Source of the DNA: Gammaproteobacteria bacterium
GTDB taxonomy: Bacteria; Pseudomonadota; Gammaproteobacteria; JAABTG01
Length of the DNA: 64,000 bases
Reading direction: 5' to 3'
Assembly: GCA_034522055.1 (NCBI GenBank)
Contig: JAXHLS010000002.1
Coordinates: 3,305,549-3,369,548, forward strand
Below, in pieces: positions 7,367 through 17,041 of the stretch (the stretch's first letter is position 1; every line of letters starts with the position of its first letter). The notes beneath the pieces were generated by a model. It searched no databases and was not told the DNA's origin. It saw only the letters and a list, made by a program, of their open reading frames with translations. A program made the translations under genes and the position numbers.

Positions 7367-9429
7367 GCCAGGAGAACGGCGACCGGCTGTGCAACGTGAC
7401 CCTCCACGCCGTGCTCCAGCCCGCCGCCCTCAAGGGGTATCTCACGGTGCTCCTGGAGGATGCCGGTCCGGTCCCGGAACCGGTCGCCGCCGAGACTGCC
7501 GGCGACACGGGCGAGTATGTGGCCACCCTGGAGCGGGAGCTGCGGGATACCCGTGGCTATCTCCAGGCCACGGTGGAGCAGTTGGAGTCCACCAACGAGG
7601 AGCTGACCTCGGCCAACGAGGAGTTGCAGTCCGCCAACGAGGAGTTGCAGAGCACCAACGAGGAACTCCAGGCCTCCCAGGAGGAACTGCGTTCGGTGAA
7701 CGAGGAGCTGATCACCGTCAACACCGAGCTGGAGACCAAGGTGGAGGCCCTGGACCAGGCCCACAACGACCTCTCCAACCTCATGGCCAGCACCGAGCTG
7801 GCCATCCTGTTCCTGGACACCGATCTGCGGGTGCAGCGCTTCACGGCGGCCACCACGCGCCTGCTGCACCTGGCCGAGGCGGACATCGGCCGCCCCATCG
7901 ACCATATCGCCGGCGAGCTGGACTATGCCCGACTGGTGGAGGATGCCCAGGCCCTCCTCGACACCCTGCAATCGACCGAAAAGGAGATCAGGAGTCGGGA
8001 CGGGCGCTGGTACCTGCTGCGCCTGCGCCCCTATCGCACCACCGGCAATGTCATCAGGGGGGTGGTGCTGGCCTTCGTGGACATCCACGCCCAGAAGCGG
8101 GGCGAGGAACTCAAGCGTCTCACCGAGGCCCTGGAGCAGAGCCCGGTGACGGTGATAATCACCAACCGTGAGGCCGAGATCCAGTACGTCAATCCGTCTT
8201 TTACGGAGGTCACGGGCTACGGCGCCGACGAGGTGCTGGGACAGAACCCGCGGCTGCTGAAGTCGGGCGAGCATCCCCCGGACTTCTACCGCGAGCTGTG
8301 GGACACCATCAGCGCCGGCCAGGTGTGGCGCGGGCGTTTCTGCGACCGCAAGAAGAACGGCGAGCTGTTCTGGGAGTCGGCCTCCATCTCGCCGGTGCGC
8401 GACGAGGCGGGGCGCATCAGTCATTACGTGGCGGTCAAGGAGGACATCACCGGGCGCATGCACATGGAGATGGCGCTGCGCGCCAGCGAGGCCCGCTACC
8501 GGGAGATGGTGGACAACCTCAACGCCGGGGTGGTGGTCTACGAGGCGACGAACGACGGGGAGAATTTTCTGGTGCGCGACATGAACAGCGCCAGCGAACG
8601 CCTGAGCCGCCTGGAGCGCGGCGCGGTGATGGACCGCCCGGTGACCGAGGTCTTCCCCGGGGTCGCCGAGCTGGGGCTGCTGGCGGTGTTGCAGCGGGTG
8701 TGGCGCAGCGGCGTGCCCGAACACCTGCCGGCCGCCAGGTATGCCGATCCGCGGCTCACCCAGTGGGTGGAGAACTACGTCTACCGCCTGCCCACCGGGG
8801 AGGTGGTGGCCATCTACGAGGACGTCACCGAACGGCGTGCCGAGGCCGAACGCCAGGCCGTGGCGGAGGCCGCCCTGCGTCGTGCCAACACCATGCTCGC
8901 CGTCCTCGGCGCCTGGTACCGCGGCATGGCCCAAGACGATGACGATGATGATGACGATGACGGGGCGGCCCGGGCCGCCGCCCTGTGCCGGCTGCTGGTG
9001 GAGCAGGGGGGATATCCCATGGCTTGGGTCGGGATCGCCACGGATGGCGACGACCACGCCGTGCGACCCATCGCCCGGGCCGGCGTAGCGGCGGACGACA
9101 TCGGTAACGGCACCTTCACCTGGGGTGATGATCCCCACGGCCGGGGCCCCACCGGCACCGCCATCCGCAGCGGCCGGCCGGTGCGCATGCGTGCCATGGA
9201 TACGGACCCGACCTTCGCCCCGTGGCGCGAGGCGGCCCTGGTCCGTGGCTTCAAGAGTTCCATCGCCCTGCCGCTAACTTTTTATAAGAAGGTGTTCGGG
9301 GCCCTCACCATCTACAGTGCCGAGGTCGAGGCCTTCAGCGACGAGGAAACGGACCTGCTCGAGGAACTCGCCGCCAGTCTGGCGGCAGCCATGAGGGGCC
9401 ACCAGGCGCCGGAGGATGCGAGACCATGA
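7123..9429 (+). CDS. PAS-PAS-PAS-GAF sensory protein, 3' part of a broken CheB-CheR-PAS gene
   Basis: About 768 residues from GTG 7123; homologous sequence in this frame begins near 7035, so the natural N terminus may have been lost. In order: a PAS-like linker region seen in CheB/CheR/PAS fusions (ACITIDPEGEIVYVHGNT), a long heptad coiled coil of repeated NEEL(Q/T)S units (about 145-205), a PAS (ASTELAILFLDTDLRV), a second PAS (VNPSFTEVTGYGADEVLGQNP), a third PAS-like domain, a run of nine aspartates, and a C-terminal GAF domain. There is no kinase, cyclase or GGDEF output. Its stop overlaps the ATG of the PAS-HD-GYP gene (ATGA 9426-9429), so it may pass sensory input to that partner (inference). 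Confidence 0.75.
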   Translation: MRRLTEQTLLDHFDAACITIDPEGEIVYVHGNTRPFLDHIQGEPSLDLLRLVRKGLRPVLASAIAGARRSGEPIRHERVRVSQENGDRLCNVTLHAVLQPAALKGYLTVLLEDAGPVPEPVAAETAGDTGEYVATLERELRDTRGYLQATVEQLESTNEELTSANEELQSANEELQSTNEELQASQEELRSVNEELITVNTELETKVEALDQAHNDLSNLMASTELAILFLDTDLRVQRFTAATTRLLHLAEADIGRPIDHIAGELDYARLVEDAQALLDTLQSTEKEIRSRDGRWYLLRLRPYRTTGNVIRGVVLAFVDIHAQKRGEELKRLTEALEQSPVTVIITNREAEIQYVNPSFTEVTGYGADEVLGQNPRLLKSGEHPPDFYRELWDTISAGQVWRGRFCDRKKNGELFWESASISPVRDEAGRISHYVAVKEDITGRMHMEMALRASEARYREMVDNLNAGVVVYEATNDGENFLVRDMNSASERLSRLERGAVMDRPVTEVFPGVAELGLLAVLQRVWRSGVPEHLPAARYADPRLTQWVENYVYRLPTGEVVAIYEDVTERRAEAERQAVAEAALRRANTMLAVLGAWYRGMAQDDDDDDDDDGAARAAALCRLLVEQGGYPMAWVGIATDGDDHAVRPIARAGVAADDIGNGTFTWGDDPHGRGPTGTAIRSGRPVRMRAMDTDPTFAPWREAALVRGFKSSIALPLTFYKKVFGALTIYSAEVEAFSDEETDLLEELAASLAAAMRGHQAPEDARP
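8935..8961 (+). repeat. In-frame GAY codon run encoding nine aspartates
   Basis: Nine consecutive GAC/GAT codons sit between the third PAS-like domain and the GAF domain of the sensory protein. The repeat is built on a 3-base unit, so slippage would change linker length without shifting frame. Confidence 0.85.
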
Positions 9430-11672
9430 TGATGAAAGTTGATAAGGGTGCGGGGGAGCGGCTGCGCGAACTCGCGGAACAGCGCGCCGCCGAGCGGGGT
9501 CCGCCCGGGGAGGCCTCCAGCCGCGCCGACGCCATGAGCCTGATTCACGATCTGCAGGTCCACGAGATCGAACTGGAGCTGCAGAACGACGAGCTGCGGC
9601 GCACCCAGAATGACCTGGATGACATCCGCGAGCGCTACCAGGACCTCTTCGACCAGGCGCCCATCGGCTATCTCCTCGTGGATCGTGAGGGCCGCCTCAT
9701 CGAGGCCAACGGCACCATGGCGGACCTGCTCGGGGCGGCACCCCGCCGCCTCGCCGGCAGCGAGTTGGCGCGCTGGTGCAGCCCGGACTCCCAGGACACC
9801 CTCCACCTCCACCTGAAGGCCGCCTGTGGGGACGAGACCGGCGCCCAGTGCGAGGTGACGGTGGTGGGCGCCGAAGCGCCCGGGCGCCGGGTGCGGCTGA
9901 TCACCGCGCCTGCACCCGGCGCGGCCGAGGCGTTGCGCATCGCCGTCGTCGATATCAGCGCCCAGCACCGTGCCGAGGCGGCCCTGGCGGCCAGCGAGCA
10001 GCGTTATCACGAGATGTTCGAGCACGCCCCGCTGCCCTATCTGTCCATGGACGAGGAAGGCGTCATCCTGGACGTCAACCAGGCCTGGCTCGCCACCATC
10101 GGCCATGACGAAAAGTCCGAGGTGGTGGGGCGCTATTACGGCGACTTCCAGACCGCGGCCAGCCGCGCCGAGTTCGAGGCCCGGCTCCATGAGGCCCGCG
10201 CCACCGGCAAGCTGCACCGGGTGCGCCTGGACCTGGTGCGCCGTGACGGCACCGTGCTGAACACCCTGGCCGACTGCTCCTTCGTCACGGATCCCGTGAG
10301 CCGGGCCCGGGTCACCCAGTGCATCTTCGCCGATGTCACCGAACAGTACCGGCTGCTGGCCGAACTCACCCAGTTTCGCGCCATGGTGGACCACAGCGCC
10401 GACGGCATCCTCACCATCGACCGCGTCGGCGGCACCGTCACCGACTGCAACCAGGGGGCGCTGCGGGCCCTGGGCTACGAGGCCGGGGCTCTGGTGGGCA
10501 TGGACGCCGCCGCCCTGGGCATCGGCCCCGATTGCCTGGCCGAGGGGGGGGGCGGTGACGGGGCCGCCGTCGCCGAGTGCACGCTGGTGCGGGCCGACGG
10601 CAGCCGGCTGCCGGTGGAACTGGGGGTGACCCCCATGCCCGCCCCCCATGAGCACTTGCTGCTGGTGGTGGCGCGGGACATCAGCGAGCGCCTCGAGGCC
10701 GAGTACCAGTTGCGGGAGAACCGGCGCGAGATCGAGCAGGCCCACCGCGAATGGCTGGCGGCCTTCGACGCCCTGCGGGACCCCATCTTTCTCCACGATG
10801 CCGAGGGCTGGGTGCTGCGCGCCAACCGGGCCTATGCCGAGGAGGCCGGGTTGTCCGTGGCCGAGGTGCCCGGCCACCCCTACTGGGAGCTGTTCCCGCG
10901 CCTTTCGGGGCCCTCTCCCGGCTGCGTCCAGGCCTTCGACGACAAGGACCAACGGGAGACGGAAGAGGAGCTGGCGCTGCCGGACGGCCGCATCTTCACC
11001 TCCCGGGCCGGTACCATTCGCGACGGCGAGGGGCATTACCGATTCTCCATCCATATCCTCACGGATATCACCGAGCGCCGCCAGCACGAGGCCCAGTTGT
11101 TCCAGGCCATGGAGTCCACGGTGAGCGCCATCTCCCAGGCCATGGAGATGCGGGACCCCTACACCGCCGGCCACCAGATGCGGGTGGCGCGCCTGGCGGT
11201 AGCCATCGGCGGGGCCATGGGCCTGTCCGGCAGTATTCTCAACGGCCTCGATTTCGGCGGCCGCATCCACGACATCGGCAAGATCTACATCCCCGCCGAG
11301 ATCCTCAGCCGCCCGGGGCGCCTGCCCCCGGAAGAGTTCGCCCTCATCAAGAACCACACCACCGCCGGCCATCTCATCATCCGGGACATCGACTTCCCGT
11401 GGCCGGTGGCGGAGATGGCCCTGCAGCACCACGAACGCCTGGACGGCACGGGCTATCCCAAGGGCCTCGAAGGCGATGACATCATCCTCGAGGCACGCAT
11501 CATCGCCGTGGCCGACGTGGTGGAGGCCATGACCAACCATCGCCCCTACCGCCCCGCCCTGGGCCTGGAACAGGCCCTGGACGAAGTGCGGGCAGGACGC
11601 GGTGTGGCCTTCGATGCCGACGTGGTGGACGCCTGCGTGGCCCTGTTCGAGGACGGCGGGTTCACCCTGTAG
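9426..11672 (+). CDS. Multi-PAS HD-GYP protein, probable cyclic-di-GMP phosphodiesterase
   Basis: A 748-residue cytoplasmic protein. It starts with a helical segment (LIHDLQVHEIELELQNDEL), then about four PAS domains (for example FDQAPIGYLLVDREGRL, FEHAPLPYLSMDEEGVI, MVDHSADGILTIDRVGG, AFDALRDPIFLHDAEG). The HD-GYP domain fills residues about 555-745, with the metal-binding HD at H615 (IHDIGKIYIP), the second histidines in LQHHERLDGTGYP, and a late VADVVEAMTNHRPYRPA block. All the hallmark residues are present, so it should hydrolyse cyclic-di-GMP. Overlap with the preceding PAS-GAF gene implies coupled translation. A repeat-filled gap follows. Confidence 0.92.
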   Translation: MMMKVDKGAGERLRELAEQRAAERGPPGEASSRADAMSLIHDLQVHEIELELQNDELRRTQNDLDDIRERYQDLFDQAPIGYLLVDREGRLIEANGTMADLLGAAPRRLAGSELARWCSPDSQDTLHLHLKAACGDETGAQCEVTVVGAEAPGRRVRLITAPAPGAAEALRIAVVDISAQHRAEAALAASEQRYHEMFEHAPLPYLSMDEEGVILDVNQAWLATIGHDEKSEVVGRYYGDFQTAASRAEFEARLHEARATGKLHRVRLDLVRRDGTVLNTLADCSFVTDPVSRARVTQCIFADVTEQYRLLAELTQFRAMVDHSADGILTIDRVGGTVTDCNQGALRALGYEAGALVGMDAAALGIGPDCLAEGGGGDGAAVAECTLVRADGSRLPVELGVTPMPAPHEHLLLVVARDISERLEAEYQLRENRREIEQAHREWLAAFDALRDPIFLHDAEGWVLRANRAYAEEAGLSVAEVPGHPYWELFPRLSGPSPGCVQAFDDKDQRETEEELALPDGRIFTSRAGTIRDGEGHYRFSIHILTDITERRQHEAQLFQAMESTVSAISQAMEMRDPYTAGHQMRVARLAVAIGGAMGLSGSILNGLDFGGRIHDIGKIYIPAEILSRPGRLPPEEFALIKNHTTAGHLIIRDIDFPWPVAEMALQHHERLDGTGYPKGLEGDDIILEARIIAVADVVEAMTNHRPYRPALGLEQALDEVRAGRGVAFDADVVDACVALFEDGGFTL

Positions 11673-11692
11673 TCACCGCTATTGAAAAAAAG

Positions 11693-11773
11693 CAACCACG
11701 AAAGACGCGAAATAACGCGAAAAAGGATACTGAAAATGACAACCACGAAAGACGTGAAATAACACGAAAAAGG
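11693..11773. repeat. Two copies of the ACGAAAGACGCGAAATAACGCG dispersed repeat
   Basis: Copies at about 11693-11726 and 11741-11773 share the core CGAAAGACGCGAAATAACGC. The same element occurs at about 17048, 17173, 17298, 19771, 19971, 23506, 23541 and 52136. Antisense reading yields spurious peptides such as FASFVV, which explains several false open frames in the gaps. Confidence 0.85.
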
Positions 11774-11873
11774 ACATGGCGGGGAAGGCGTGCGTGGGGG
11801 GCGAACGCAGAGGCCCGATTCCTCGTCATGCCGGGCCCCGACAGGTTCAAGACAATCGCCTATGCCCGGGGCA

Positions 11874-12728
11874 CGAATGTAGGTCGGGATTAATCCCGGA
11901 CATCCAGCCGCGCCAAAAGCCCCCAGGGCCGGGCCGGAATCCCCGCCGGCGGGCTGTCGGGCTGAAGCCCGACCTACAAACACCCCCCCCACCCCCTGTT
12001 CCTTCGGCACGAATGTAGGTCGGGATTCATCCCGACATCCCGGCCGGATACACCGCCACCGCACGTTCCCGGGCTACGAATGTAGGTCGGGATTAATCCC
12101 GACATCCCGGCCGGATACACCCCCACCGCACGTTCCCGAGGCACGAATGTAGGTCGGGATTAATCCCGACATCCAGCCGCGCCAAAAGCCCCCAGGGCCG
12201 TACCGGAATCTCCGCCGGCGGGCTGTCGGGCTGAAGCCCGACCTACAAACACCCCCCCCCACCCCCTGTTCCTTCGGCACGAATGTAGGTCGGGATTCAT
12301 CCCAACATCCCGGCCGGATACACCGCCACCGCACGTTCCCGAGGCACGAATGTAGGTCGGGATTCATCCCGACATCCAACCCCGCCCCATGCCCCCAGGG
12401 CCGGACCGGAATCCCCGCCGGCGGGCTGTCGGGCTGAAGCCCGACCTACAAACGCCCCCCCCACCCCTGTTCCTTTGCCACGAATGTAGGTCGGGATTCA
12501 TCCCGACATCCAGCCGCGCCATATGCTCCCGCGCCGGGCCGGAATCCCCACCGGCGGGCTGTCGGGCTGAAGCCCGACCTACAAACACCCCCCCCCACCC
12601 CCAGGTCCGTCGGCACGAATGTAGGTCGGGATTCATCCCGACATCCAACCCCGCCCCATGCGCCCGGGGCCGGGTCGGAATCCTCGCCGGCGGGCTGTCG
12701 GGCTGAAGCCCGACCTACAGCCCGACAG
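11874..12728. repeat. REP/BIME array 1
   Basis: Alternating hairpins of two types, GTCGGGATTCATCCCGAC (or with TTAATC) and GTCGGGCTGAAGCCCGAC, are separated by conserved spacers (GCCGGAATCCCC, CACCCCC runs, GTTCCTTCGGCACGAATGTAG). Hairpins of the second type start near 11949, 12217, 12421, 12554 and 12688, so the last three are about 133 bases apart. No gene is supported; the open frames here are repeat translations. Confidence 0.9.
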
Positions 12729-12777
12729 TCCGACCTGCAAAGACAAAACACCGAAGCGTGGGTTTCGCGGAAACGCC

Positions 12778-12786
12778 TGTTATAAT
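12778..12786 (+). promoter_or_regulatory. Extended -10 promoter element for prfC
   Basis: TGTTATAAT is a perfect extended -10 (TGnTATAAT) 46 bases upstream of the prfC start. No convincing -35 is seen, which is acceptable for extended -10 promoters. It lies just past the end of REP array 1. Confidence 0.6.
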
Positions 12787-12831
12787 TACGGGCTTTTTCC
12801 ACATCCCCAGGCACAGGCGATCCACCCATCC

Positions 12832-14415
12832 ATGCCCTCACTCATCGAGGAAATCTCCCGGCGTCGCACCTTCGCCATCATCTCCCACCCCGATGCCGGC
12901 AAGACCACCCTGACGGAGAAGCTGCTGCTTTACGGCGGCGCCATCCAGCTCGCGGGCACGGTCAAGGCCCGCAAGTCGGCGCGCCACGCCACCTCCGACT
13001 GGATGGCGATGGAAAAGGAGCGCGGCATCTCCGTCACCTCCTCGGTGATGCAGTTTCCCTACCAGGGCCGGGTGGTGAACCTGCTGGACACCCCGGGCCA
13101 CGCCGACTTTTCCGAGGACACCTACCGCACCCTGACGGCGGTGGACTCCGCCCTCATGGTCATCGACGTGGCGAAGGGCGTGGAGGAGCGCACCATCAAG
13201 CTCATGGAAGTGTGCCGGCTGCGGGACACCCCCATCTACACCCTCATCAACAAGCTGGACCGCGAGGGCCGGGAGCCCGTGGAACTCATGGACGAGGTGG
13301 AGGATGTGCTCAAGATCCCCTGCGCCCCCATCACCTGGCCGGTGGGCATGGGCAAGGGTCTCAAGGGGCTCTACCATCTCTATGACGACACCGTGACCCT
13401 GTACCAGCCCAACAAGGCCACCCAGAGCGCCGACGGGCGCGTCATCGAGGGCCTGGACAGTCCCCTGCTGGACGACCTGCTGGGGGGCGATGCCGACGGC
13501 CTGCGGGAGGAGATCGAGCTGGTGCGCGGGGCGAGTCATGCCTTCGATGAGACGGCGTATCGCGAGGGTCGCCTGACGCCGGTGTTCTTCGGCACCGCAC
13601 TCAACAACTTCGGTATCACCCACCTCATGGACAGCTTCGTCGAGCACGCCCCGGAGCCCCTGCCTCATCCCACCGCCGGCCGTGAGGTGGCGCCGGACGA
13701 GGAGCAGTTCTCGGGCTTCGTTTTCAAGATCCAGGCCAATATGGACCCGGCCCACCGCGACCGCATCGCCTTCCTGCGGGTGTGCTCCGGGGTCTACCGC
13801 CGCGGCATGAAGATGCATCACGTGCGCATCAACAAGGGTGCCCGGGTGTCGGACGCCCTCACCTTCATGGCCGCCGACCGTTCCCATGCCGAGGACGCCT
13901 GTGCCGGGGACATCATCGGCCTGCACAACCACGGCACCATCCGTATCGGCGACACCTTCAGCGAGGGCGAGGACCTGCAGTTCACCGGCATCCCCAACTT
14001 CGCGCCGGAGCTGTTCCGTCGCGCCCAGCTCCGCGACCCCCTGAAGATGAAGGCCCTGCAGAAGGGGTTGGGCGAGCTGTGCGAGGAGGGGGCCACCCAG
14101 GTCTTCCGCCCCCTGGACAGCAACGACGTCATCCTGGGGGCGGTGGGCGTGCTGCAGTTCGACGTGGTGGCGGCGCGGCTGCGGGACGAGTACCGCGTGG
14201 AGGCCGTATTCGAGGCCGTGAACGTGGCCACCGCGCGCTGGGTGAGCGCCACCAGCAAGGCCAAACTGGCCGAGTTCCGCTCCAAGGCCAGCGCCCACCT
14301 GGCCCTGGACCACGGCGGCGAGCTGGTGTACCTGGCGCCCACCATGGTGAACCTCAACCTCACCCAGGAACGCTGGCCCGATATCGAGTTCCACGCCACC
14401 CGCGAGCAGCACTGA
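12832..14415 (+). CDS. prfC: Peptide chain release factor 3
   Basis: A 527-residue translational GTPase that recycles RF1/RF2 from the ribosome after termination. G1 is SHPDAGKTT near residue 20, the switch region [13 protein letters not shown]3 DTPGHADF and G4 NKLDRE are all intact. The RF3-specific arrangement [13 protein letters not shown] is present, and the C-terminal domains run to a conserved end near [16 protein letters not shown] 12832 gives the standard N terminus [20 protein letters not shown]; longer upstream open sequence comes from repeat DNA. The gene is preceded by an extended -10 element and appears to be transcribed alone. Confidence 0.97.
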   Translation: MPSLIEEISRRRTFAIISHPDAGKTTLTEKLLLYGGAIQLAGTVKARKSARHATSDWMAMEKERGISVTSSVMQFPYQGRVVNLLDTPGHADFSEDTYRTLTAVDSALMVIDVAKGVEERTIKLMEVCRLRDTPIYTLINKLDREGREPVELMDEVEDVLKIPCAPITWPVGMGKGLKGLYHLYDDTVTLYQPNKATQSADGRVIEGLDSPLLDDLLGGDADGLREEIELVRGASHAFDETAYREGRLTPVFFGTALNNFGITHLMDSFVEHAPEPLPHPTAGREVAPDEEQFSGFVFKIQANMDPAHRDRIAFLRVCSGVYRRGMKMHHVRINKGARVSDALTFMAADRSHAEDACAGDIIGLHNHGTIRIGDTFSEGEDLQFTGIPNFAPELFRRAQLRDPLKMKALQKGLGELCEEGATQVFRPLDSNDVILGAVGVLQFDVVAARLRDEYRVEAVFEAVNVATARWVSATSKAKLAEFRSKASAHLALDHGGELVYLAPTMVNLNLTQERWPDIEFHATREQH

Positions 14416-14520
14416 CACGGTCCCAGGGCGGGGCGTCCTGTCATGATCCCTTAACCCCCCTGTCAACCAGCCGTCACTTGGCCTGCCCATACTTGTCTCC
14501 ATAATCATGGGGGCAATGGC

Positions 14521-15057
14521 ATGTACACCAAGGCGGGTGGTTTGTTCCGGCACTTCGACGAGGCGGAGCTGGGGATGTGCCTGCGCCTCAACCGCGTCTC
14601 CGCGCGGCCGCGCCTGCGGCGTCTGTTCGCCCGCGTCAGCCGTCTCGGGGACGGGCTGTTCTGGTATGCCCTGATGGTGTCCCTGCTCCTGCTCCATGGG
14701 CCCGCCGCCCTCGGCGCGGTTCTCCACATGGTGGCGGTGGGCGTGGCGGGGGTCCTGCTCTACAAGCTTCTGAAAATCCGCATGGTGCGGGAACGGCCGT
14801 TCATCACCCATGCCGGCGTCGCCCTCGGCACCGCCCCCCTCGATCGCTACAGCTTCCCCTCGGGGCACACCCTGCACGCCGTGGCCTTCACCACCGTGGC
14901 CACCGCCTACTATCCCGGGCTCACCTGGCTACTCACGCCCTTCGTGGCCCTGGTGATGCTGTCCCGCGTGATCCTGGGCCTGCATTATCCCACCGACGTG
15001 GTGGCCGGTGCCCTGGTGGGGGCCTTGCTGGCCAGCGCCAGTTTCCTGGTGATCTGA
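14521..15057 (+). CDS. PAP2-family membrane phosphatase
   Basis: A 178-residue integral membrane protein with about four helices. The three acid-phosphatase motifs are present: KIRMVRERP (K-x6-RP), SFPSGHT (PSGH) and SRVILGLHYPTD (SR-x5-H-x3-D). Members dephosphorylate undecaprenyl pyrophosphate, phosphatidic acid or similar lipids; the substrate is not evident. It lies 59 bases upstream of a GT4 glycosyltransferase on the same strand, which suggests a role in glycolipid or envelope synthesis (inference). Confidence 0.9.
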   Translation: MYTKAGGLFRHFDEAELGMCLRLNRVSARPRLRRLFARVSRLGDGLFWYALMVSLLLLHGPAALGAVLHMVAVGVAGVLLYKLLKIRMVRERPFITHAGVALGTAPLDRYSFPSGHTLHAVAFTTVATAYYPGLTWLLTPFVALVMLSRVILGLHYPTDVVAGALVGALLASASFLVI

Positions 15058-15116
15058 CGCCGGATGTCGCGGCAGCGTAGTCCCCGCGGAGCGGCCCGCG
15101 GGCGAGGGGGCCCGGC

Positions 15117-16286
15117 TTGCGGATATTGATGTTCTCGGACGTCTATTTCCCCCGCATCAACGGCGTCTCCACCTCCATCCAGACCTTCCGTGAAGAGTTC
15201 CTGGCTCGTGGCCACGAGGTGGTGCTGGTGGTCCCGGACTATGGCCACGCCTGGGGGGACGACGCCGACATCCTGCGCATCCCCGCCCGCCGCGTGGTGC
15301 TGGACCCCGAGGACCGCCTGATGCGAGGCCGTTCCATGCGTCGGCTCACCGCCACCCTGGCGGCACGGCGCTTCGACCTGGTGCACATCCAGACCCCCTT
15401 CGTGGCCCACTACGCGGGGCTCGCCATGGCCCGCCGCCTCGGCCTGCCCCGGGTCGAGAGCTATCACACCTTCTTCGAGGAGTACCTGTTCCACTACGCC
15501 CCCCTGGTGCCCAGGACCGCCCTGCGCCTGGCGGCACGGCGTTTCTCCAGGTGGCAGTGCAATGCCATGGATGCCATCGCCGTGCCCTCCACCGCCATGC
15601 TGGAGCATCTGCGGGCCTACGGCGTGGTGACCCCCGCCGAGGTGCTGCCGACGGGGATCCCGGCCGAACGCTTCGGCCGCTGCGACGGCACCGCCTTCCG
15701 GGCCCGCCACGGCATCCCCGGTGAGCGCAAAGTGCTGGTGTTCATCGGCCGGGTGGCCCATGAGAAGAACATCGACTTCCTGCTGGAGGTGGTGGCCACT
15801 TTGCGCCGGCGGCGTCCCGACGTGCTGCTGGTCATCGCCGGGGAGGGGCCGGCGGAGGGCCACCTGCGAGGCCGGGTGGATGCCCTCGGCATCGGTGCAA
15901 ACGTGCGTTTCGTGGGTTACCTGGAGCGCGAGCGCGAGCTGCCGGAGTGCTATTGCGCGGCCGACGCCTTCGTCTTCGCCTCCCGCACCGAGACCCAGGG
16001 GCTGGTGCTGCTGGAGGCCATGGCCCTCGGCCTGCCGGTGGTCTCCACCGCCGTCATGGGGACCCGGGACATCCTGGCCGCGGGACGCGGCGCCCTGGTG
16101 CCCGCGGACGACGTGGCGGACTTCAGCGCCGCGGTGGAGCGCCTGCTGGCCGACCCCGGCCTCGCCGCGCGCCTGGCGCAAGAGGCCAAGGAGCACGCCC
16201 GGCAGTGGTCCGCGGGGGCCCTGGCGGAACGCATGCTGGAACTCTACGCGCGGGTGATCAGCCCTCGCCCCGCGCCACGGCCGTGA
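15117..16286 (+). CDS. Glycosyltransferase family 4 protein
   Basis: A 389-residue GT-B fold enzyme. The start MRILMFSDVYFPRINGVSTS is the classic N terminus of diacylglycerol or phosphatidylinositol glycosyltransferases and begins at TTG 15117, with GAGGGG about 10 bases upstream. The C-terminal nucleotide-sugar domain has VFIGRVAHEKNIDFLL, GEGP and the E-x7-E motif in ASRTETQGLVLLEAMALG. The acceptor is probably a membrane lipid, judging by resemblance to glucosyl-diacylglycerol synthases and the neighbouring PAP2 phosphatase (inference). Confidence 0.9.
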   Translation: MRILMFSDVYFPRINGVSTSIQTFREEFLARGHEVVLVVPDYGHAWGDDADILRIPARRVVLDPEDRLMRGRSMRRLTATLAARRFDLVHIQTPFVAHYAGLAMARRLGLPRVESYHTFFEEYLFHYAPLVPRTALRLAARRFSRWQCNAMDAIAVPSTAMLEHLRAYGVVTPAEVLPTGIPAERFGRCDGTAFRARHGIPGERKVLVFIGRVAHEKNIDFLLEVVATLRRRRPDVLLVIAGEGPAEGHLRGRVDALGIGANVRFVGYLERERELPECYCAADAFVFASRTETQGLVLLEAMALGLPVVSTAVMGTRDILAAGRGALVPADDVADFSAAVERLLADPGLAARLAQEAKEHARQWSAGALAERMLELYARVISPRPAPRP

Positions 16287-16395
16287 TGGCGATGGGACCG
16301 CGGTACTGGCGCACCACGGCGGCGGTGAAGCCGTCATCGTAACCCTCCGCCTCCCGCGCGAAGGCCGCGGGCAGGGCATGCCAGGACAACTTCGC
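16258..16395 (-). pseudogene. In-frame coding-like relic directly after the IalB-like stop
   Basis: Immediately after the TAG of the IalB-like gene, in the same frame, the minus strand reads AKLSWHALPAAFAREAEGY and continues through DDGFTAAVVRQYRGP to a TGA at 16258. The composition is protein-like and unlike the alternative frames, but no start codon precedes it. It overlaps the end of the glycosyltransferase by 29 bases. It may be the tail of a lost gene or a read-through extension; the family was not recognised. Confidence 0.3.
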
Positions 16396-16956
16396 CTAGC
16401 GTTTGGCCTCCAGGGAATTGAACGCGGCGGTGAAACCGGACAGGGACACGGGGACGTTGACGGCGCGGCCGGTGCCGTCGGAGAAGGATACGGTGGCCTC
16501 GGTGCCCGCCTTCAGGGCAGCCACCTGGCCGTCGTCCAGGGGGATCACGGCGCGGCAGCCGATGGTGATGCAGTGCTGGAAGGCCACCCGGGTGGGCTCG
16601 GTGTCCTCCGTCACCGCCAGACCCAGGCCGGCCGGCAGGGACACCCCCAGGGGTACCATCACCACCGCCGTGGGGGTGTCGGCGTCCTCGTTGGGGAAGG
16701 CGACGGCGAAGTTGAGCAACTGGCGCTGGCTGTCCCGCATCACCAGGTTCTGGAACATGAAGCAGCGCTCCGGCGCGCTGCCATCCTCGGGCTTCTCGCA
16801 GCGCACCCGCCAGTCGGCATGGGTCTCTTCGGAGGTCTCCACGTTGGTCTCGTCCTCCTGGGCCCATGCCGGGAGTGCCCCGAGGCCAAGGGCGAGGACG
16901 GTGAGGAGGGTGATGCCCAAGGGCGTGCGGCGCGGCGTGATGAAGAGGAGATCCAT
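16396..16956 (-). CDS. Invasion-associated locus B (IalB)-family periplasmic protein
   Basis: About 186 residues from ATG 16956, chosen because AGGT lies just upstream and it places a signal peptide first (ITLLTVLALGLGALPAWA). ATG 16983 would add 9 polar residues. The mature part has the IalB pattern: DWRVRCE, then CFMFQNLVMRDS, a VPLGVSLPAGLGL strand pair and QHCITIGCRAVIPLD with paired cysteines. Members are small secreted beta-sandwich proteins of unclear function, common in non-pathogens. Downstream lies a possible in-frame relic, and upstream lies a block of tandem repeats. Confidence 0.8.
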   Translation of the reverse strand: MDLLFITPRRTPLGITLLTVLALGLGALPAWAQEDETNVETSEETHADWRVRCEKPEDGSAPERCFMFQNLVMRDSQRQLLNFAVAFPNEDADTPTAVVMVPLGVSLPAGLGLAVTEDTEPTRVAFQHCITIGCRAVIPLDDGQVAALKAGTEATVSFSDGTGRAVNVPVSLSGFTAAFNSLEAKR

Positions 16957-17041
16957 GGTATACCTGCAGTCTGTTTTGAACATGGCTGAAACTTTAAAGT
17001 TTTGGCCCCGGCATTGCCAGTTCCCCCACCCGAAAAGTAAA

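Noticed and set aside
11546-12841. Several overlapping open frames in the gap before prfC
   Set aside because: They translate REP repeats in different frames (peptides like [15 protein letters not shown] recur in every array).
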